Both the position numbers and the translations under genes were made by a program. The notes below the pieces were generated by a model. That model was not told the DNA's origin and made no database searches. It was given only the letters and a program-made list of their open reading frames with translations. A stretch of DNA of 10,439 nt from Chlamydiota bacterium (GTDB lineage: Bacteria; Chlamydiota; Chlamydiia; Chlamydiales; Simkaniaceae), in the NCBI GenBank assembly GCA_029556005.1, contig JAKQGT010000164.1, positions 1 to 10,439 of the forward strand. Direction: 5' to 3'. This document shows, piece after piece, positions 7,475-10,439 of the stretch (position 1 is its first letter; each line of letters begins with the position of its first letter).

Positions 7475-8143
7475 ATGCTACAACGATTCGGATGGATGAT
7501 TACTCTTTGCCTAGCAGTTTTCGGCTGCAGTCAACATAACTCTGGCGATCAAGCAACCCGTTTTCATGAAGATGGAAGGGCAAAACCGATTGTTGCCCTC
7601 CCCCCCGTTTTTGATCGAACAGAAGCAGAAATCGGCTGGAGCCTTTCGGAAGAGTTTACAAACCACATCCGTCAAAGGATGCTTAAACGCAATAACTTCT
7701 ATCTCAACACTCCAGATGAGATCAATGCTGTCATTACAAGTCTTACCGAAGAAAACAATCCCTTTTCTAATGATACCGCTTGGATTAAAGAGGCCTTCAA
7801 AGATCATGAGTTTGTCATTTTCACTGAACTCCTCGAACATGATATCCATCCCAAACCCCTCAAAGGGAGCTTTGTGGATAAAATCACCCCTTCCTCTGAA
7901 CTGACCTTAACGATGCGCATCCGTGTTTTTGACCTCCGGAGCCACACCCCTGAAATCATCTTGCAAGAGCTTGTCCATCAAACCCACCTGATTCCGAAAC
8001 CCTCAAACTTAAGCGAAGAAAACCCTCAGCGCTGGAGGAATATGTCTTTCAATGTCTCTCCCCTAGGGCTTGCTCATTCGCAATTTAGCAAAGAAGTGAG
8101 TAAAAGAATCGAAGACTACATCCTCCTATCTAAAAGCAAGTAA
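7475..8143 (+). CDS. Putative lipoprotein with CsgG/LpoB-like N-terminal pattern
   Basis: I chose ATG 7475, because GGGAG (7462-7466) lies 8 bases upstream and the protein then opens with a compact lipoprotein signal: MLQRFGWMITLCLAVFGC, acylation at Cys18, followed by Ser, which permits outer-membrane sorting. The mature part (about 205 residues) is soluble. It starts with a low-complexity linker, then PIVALPPVFDRTEAEIGW (from Pro38), a beta strand plus amphipathic helix resembling the opening of CsgG, LpoB and related periplasmic lipoproteins (alternating hydrophobics, an N/D-R-T turn, then LS..F...IR..ML). The later strands VIFTELLEHDIHP and LTLTMRIRVFDLRSHTPEI fit such an alpha/beta fold. 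No catalytic motif is visible. It follows glgX by 52 bases without a clear terminator, so read-through is likely. It may belong to the conserved chlamydial lipoproteins, but I cannot name a homologue. An earlier ATG at 7451 would only add eight residues before the signal. Confidence 0.8.
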   Translation: MLQRFGWMITLCLAVFGCSQHNSGDQATRFHEDGRAKPIVALPPVFDRTEAEIGWSLSEEFTNHIRQRMLKRNNFYLNTPDEINAVITSLTEENNPFSNDTAWIKEAFKDHEFVIFTELLEHDIHPKPLKGSFVDKITPSSELTLTMRIRVFDLRSHTPEIILQELVHQTHLIPKPSNLSEENPQRWRNMSFNVSPLGLAHSQFSKEVSKRIEDYILLSKSK

Positions 8144-8146
8144 GCT

Positions 8147-8314
8147 ATAGCTAAAGTTGTTTAAAATTGGGATGATTTAGGAGAGATATTTTTGATGGAT
8201 TTTGGCTTCTTAAAATCGAAACCATTGTCCATTAGACAAGGAGAGATTTTAAGAAGTCGAAGGACAACGGAAAGATCCGCATAAATCATCCCAATTTTAA
8301 ATAAATTTAGCTAT
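8147..8314. repeat. Long foldback element (MITE-like or RNA hairpin), 168 bases
   Basis: Bases 8147-8179 and 8282-8314 are inverted repeats: 31 of 33 pairs are Watson-Crick, one is G-T (8159/8302) and one mismatched (8156/8305). A second stem pairs 8200-8217 with 8245-8262 (including GCTTCTTAAAATC) in almost the same register, and TTGTC (8225-8229) with GACAA (8235-8239) closes the tip around CATTA. The intermediate stretches also align with many T-G wobbles, so the whole 168 bases form one degenerate palindrome. It fills nearly the entire spacer between the lipoprotein stop (8143) and the next ATG (8324). The ends read TAGCTAAA...TTTAGCTA, compatible with insertion at a TA dinucleotide and TA duplication, as in IS630/mariner-type miniature elements. 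There is no T-run, so it is not a standard terminator. As RNA it would be a long double strand, a likely RNase III substrate. Confidence 0.8.
8195..8284 (+). CDS. Possible 29-residue basic small protein inside the foldback
   Basis: An ATG at 8195 opens 29 codons ending in TAA at 8282-8284. AGGAGAG (8179-8185) lies 9 bases upstream, a near-ideal ribosome-binding site. The product starts MDFGFLKSKPLSIRQG and is arginine-rich at its C-terminal half, with no hydrophobic segment. The frame lies within the palindrome, so the FLKS segment is encoded by one arm of the inner stem. I do not recognise it. A random frame of this length is common; the only support is the ribosome-binding site and its spacing, and the site would be partly hidden if the hairpin folds. 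It could also be a remnant of a transposase. Confidence 0.25.
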   Translation: MDFGFLKSKPLSIRQGEILRSRRTTERSA

Positions 8315-8323
8315 GTTAGAACC

Positions 8324-9190
8324 ATGAGAGAGGAAATCCTGCATAATTTTTTTATTATGGGAATCCTCTTTGCCTTTTTGGGAATTTTGTTCTCATGGAT
8401 CGCTCAGAAATATCATTTTTTCCGATTGAAAGACCTCCCTCGCCCTCCCCTTCACATGAACTACCCGATAGGGGGGATTTTGGGGTATCTCCTAGTTTTT
8501 TTCTTGGTCGTCCCTCTGGGAATGCGTTTGCTGGGTGGCGTACTAAAAGAGTTACTAGAGCACTCTCCTATCTTCCTCATGACCCTTATGCAGATCTTAG
8601 CGCTAGCCTCTACTGTAACGTATCTTTTCCTATTTTCCCTTATGCAACCCAAAGAAACTCTGCAGTGGATTTGGATCCATCCCAAGCGTTTCCGTATAAA
8701 ATGTCTTTTCGAAGATTTTGGAATGGGAATTTTAACTTGGATTATTGCCTTCCCTGTTGTTGTTTTTACCAGTCAATGTGTTGAGTTTTTTACCTATCTG
8801 CTGACAGGGGTTACAGGAATAGAACAGGTTGCTATCCGTTATCTTAAAATGGCTTCAGAGTCCCCTTTCTTGCTCTCCGTTGCCCTCTTTGCTATCTTGA
8901 TTGCTGCACCCATGATTGAAGAGTATGTTTTTCGAGGGCTCCTTCTTTCCTACCTAAAACAGAAGTTAGGGTTTAAAAACGGGCTTCTTCTTTCTGCCTT
9001 AATTTTTTCCCTTTTTCATTTTTCCCCCTCGCAAGGAGTGAGTAATTTTGCACTGATTGCCTCTCTTTTTGTTCTCTCTTTGTACTTGGGTTTTCTCTAT
9101 GAACGTCAAGCTTCATTAATCGCTCCCATCGCTTTACACATGACATTCAATTCAATAAGTGTTATGCGTATACTTTTATTTTCAAGTTGA
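8324..9190 (+). CDS. CPBP-family intramembrane metalloprotease (CAAX/Rce1-like)
   Basis: This 288-residue protein is strongly hydrophobic, with roughly eight membrane segments, starting at about residues 9-27. It carries all three CPBP (formerly Abi) motifs in order: EEYVFR (E199, E200, R204), FSLFH (F228, H232) and HMTFN (H272, N276). These glutamates and histidines form the buried catalytic site of Rce1-type proteases, so the enzyme is probably active. The family includes CAAX prenyl endopeptidases, bacteriocin self-immunity proteins and regulators that clip membrane proteins; the substrate here cannot be read. ATG 8324 has no clear ribosome-binding site, and only 9 bases separate it from the foldback. 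A second ATG at 8360 (MGILFAFLGIL) would begin at the first membrane segment and is an alternative. The serpin gene begins 7 bases after its stop. Confidence 0.9.
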   Translation: MREEILHNFFIMGILFAFLGILFSWIAQKYHFFRLKDLPRPPLHMNYPIGGILGYLLVFFLVVPLGMRLLGGVLKELLEHSPIFLMTLMQILALASTVTYLFLFSLMQPKETLQWIWIHPKRFRIKCLFEDFGMGILTWIIAFPVVVFTSQCVEFFTYLLTGVTGIEQVAIRYLKMASESPFLLSVALFAILIAAPMIEEYVFRGLLLSYLKQKLGFKNGLLLSALIFSLFHFSPSQGVSNFALIASLFVLSLYLGFLYERQASLIAPIALHMTFNSISVMRILLFSS

Positions 9191-9197
9191 GGTTTGG

Positions 9198-10421
9198 ATG
9201 GTCCGTTTGCGATCCCTTATCATTTTGTGTTTCCTTTCGCATTCCTTATTTGGACACGAAGCTGAACTTGTAAAAAGCATGAATACAACAGGGATCTTTG
9301 TCTACTACATCCTCGATAAAAATCAAAACACCGTTATCTCCCCTTTAAGCCTCACTTCCTCTCTCCTTTTAGCCTATATGGGAGCACGCGGTGAAACGGC
9401 AAAAGAGATGGCCTCAGCGCTTAGCTTAACCCTTCCCCAGGATGAGGTAGGGAAAGCTTATGCAGAGATACACAAATATCTCACGGGGGGACTGGGAACA
9501 ATCTTAATGGGAAATAGCATCTGGGTAGATGGTCAAGTTCAGGTCTTTCCTTCCTACATAGAAATGGCAAAAGAGGATTTTTTTGCAAAAGTTAAAATGG
9601 TTGATTTTCAAAACCCTGTAAAGGCGATTCATGACATTAATACATGGGTAGCTAACCATACCAAAAATAAAATTACAGAATTTTTGCAACCTTCGGAAAT
9701 ATCTCCTTCAGATAAACTCATTTTACTCAATGGCCTCTATGTAACCGGTTCGTGGCGCTATCCCTTCCCAACGGAAAGATCGGGTGTTGAGCCGTTTTTG
9801 ACCCAGTCTGGGCAGTCCATCAATGCCCAGATGATGAATCAAAAAAATGTCTTCCCCTACTTTGAAAATGAAGAGACACAAGTCCTCATCCTTCCCCTTG
9901 AAAATCTCAATGCAAGCCTAGGACTAGCCTTATTCTTACCCAAAAAGCGTCAATCGGAACTGTTCAACTTCTATTATACAAAAGATGAGTCCAAACCAGA
10001 CGGATTTCTCTCCTATTTAGAGCAAACCAAACCTACCTATATGGATGTCACGATTCCTAAGTTTCTCATTGCCCAAAAACTGAAAGTCACAGGGCTACTC
10101 GGATCCATTGGAATAAAACTAGCGACCTCTACAAATGCCGATTTTTCTGGGATTGATGGGAAAAAAGACCTCATGATCAGTAAAGCGGCGCAGCAGTGTG
10201 TGATTTCGATTAATGAAGGAGGTTTATTCGCATCAGCAGCTTCTGGAACAACGTTTAGCTTAAAGTCTACCCCTCCAGGTGAGCCTACAGCCCGATTCAA
10301 AGCCAACCGCCCTTTTCTTTATGCTCTTGTAGATTTCAAAACACAATTACTCCTCTTTATTGGAGAGTGCTTAGATCCTACCCAAACGGAAATCAAAGTA
10401 ACAGAGAGTAAAAACAGATGA
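9198..10421 (+). CDS. Exported serpin (serine protease inhibitor family I4)
   Basis: Serpins trap proteases by inserting a cleaved reactive loop into a beta sheet. I chose ATG 9198 (407 residues), since GAGG (9189-9192) lies 5 bases upstream, overlapping the protease stop, and the protein then begins with a signal peptide (VRLRSLIILCFLSHSLFG, cleavage near residue 19-20). Family signatures are in order: NTVISPLSLTSSLLLAYMGA, INTWVANHTKNKI, LILLNGLYVTGSWRYPF, MDVTIPKFLI, ADFSGIDG, INEGGLFASAASG and FKANRPFLYALVD. Length is normal. In the reactive loop, Glu340 is P17, which places the scissile bond at Lys356-Ser357 (FSLK|STPP), predicting a trypsin-like target. The hinge keeps Gly at P15 and small residues ASAAS at P12-P8, consistent with inhibition, but has Leu at P14 and Phe at P13, where inhibitory serpins usually carry Thr/Ser and Glu. 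No terminal lipobox or anchor is visible, so it is periplasmic or released. Confidence 0.93.
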   Translation: MVRLRSLIILCFLSHSLFGHEAELVKSMNTTGIFVYYILDKNQNTVISPLSLTSSLLLAYMGARGETAKEMASALSLTLPQDEVGKAYAEIHKYLTGGLGTILMGNSIWVDGQVQVFPSYIEMAKEDFFAKVKMVDFQNPVKAIHDINTWVANHTKNKITEFLQPSEISPSDKLILLNGLYVTGSWRYPFPTERSGVEPFLTQSGQSINAQMMNQKNVFPYFENEETQVLILPLENLNASLGLALFLPKKRQSELFNFYYTKDESKPDGFLSYLEQTKPTYMDVTIPKFLIAQKLKVTGLLGSIGIKLATSTNADFSGIDGKKDLMISKAAQQCVISINEGGLFASAASGTTFSLKSTPPGEPTARFKANRPFLYALVDFKTQLLLFIGECLDPTQTEIKVTESKNR

Positions 10422-10439
10422 ATCCCTGCTCTTTTAAAC
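10418..10439 (+). CDS. Possible next gene, 5' fragment only
   Basis: ATG at 10418 overlaps the serpin TGA as ATGA, a common layout for translational coupling. GAGAG (10404-10408) lies 9 bases upstream. Only seven codons (MNPCSFK) are inside the window, so nothing can be said of the product, and the ATG may be fortuitous. Confidence 0.3.

Noticed and set aside
8161..8289. Minus-strand 42-codon open frame across the foldback
   Set aside because: No usable ribosome-binding site; its openness follows from the A/T-rich palindrome, and the plus-strand frame has better support.
9159..9197. GTG start for the serpin, giving 13 more residues
   Set aside because: It lies inside the protease gene without a ribosome-binding site; ATG 9198 has GAGG upstream and begins a clean signal peptide.

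Overview
The window reads as chromosomal DNA from a member of the Chlamydiota, more likely an environmental (Parachlamydiales-type) lineage than Chlamydia itself. The evidence is a YidC of chlamydial size (about 800 residues) directly upstream of a chlamydial-type DnaA, a clear Slc1/CT043-family type III secretion chaperone, and an isoamylase-type GlgX beside that chaperone. From memory, in C. trachomatis yidC/dnaA and slc1/glgX are two separate loci; here they touch. No tRNA, rRNA, CRISPR array or complete insertion sequence was seen.

Layout. Bases 1-1014 hold the 3' part of a TPR protein gene that enters from outside the window. A good candidate promoter (about 1017-1045) precedes yidC (1080-3500), which is followed after 9 bases by dnaA (3510-4814). 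Convergent to dnaA, with only 2 bases between the stop codons, lies slc1 on the minus strand (4817-5356). Its apparent intrinsic terminator lies inside the last codons of dnaA. A 227-base divergent region (5357-5583) carries a strong minus-strand promoter for slc1 and a weaker plus-strand candidate for glgX (5584-7422). Then follow, on the plus strand, a lipoprotein gene (7475-8143), a 180-base spacer almost entirely occupied by a long foldback element (about 8147-8314), a CPBP (CAAX-type) membrane protease gene (8324-9190), and a gene for an exported serpin (9198-10421) spaced 7 bases behind it. A further gene may begin at 10418 with an ATGA overlap.

How they fit together. yidC and dnaA are housekeeping genes (membrane protein insertion and replication initiation) that appear co-transcribed. 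slc1 belongs to the type III secretion machinery of host invasion, and glgX to glycogen breakdown. The right-hand part (lipoprotein, foldback, membrane protease, serpin) looks more accessory and envelope-related. A protease gene and a protease-inhibitor gene share one transcript there, which is the most unusual gene pairing in the window. The foldback element, which also contains a short open frame with an excellent ribosome-binding site, is the feature least explained by known genes.
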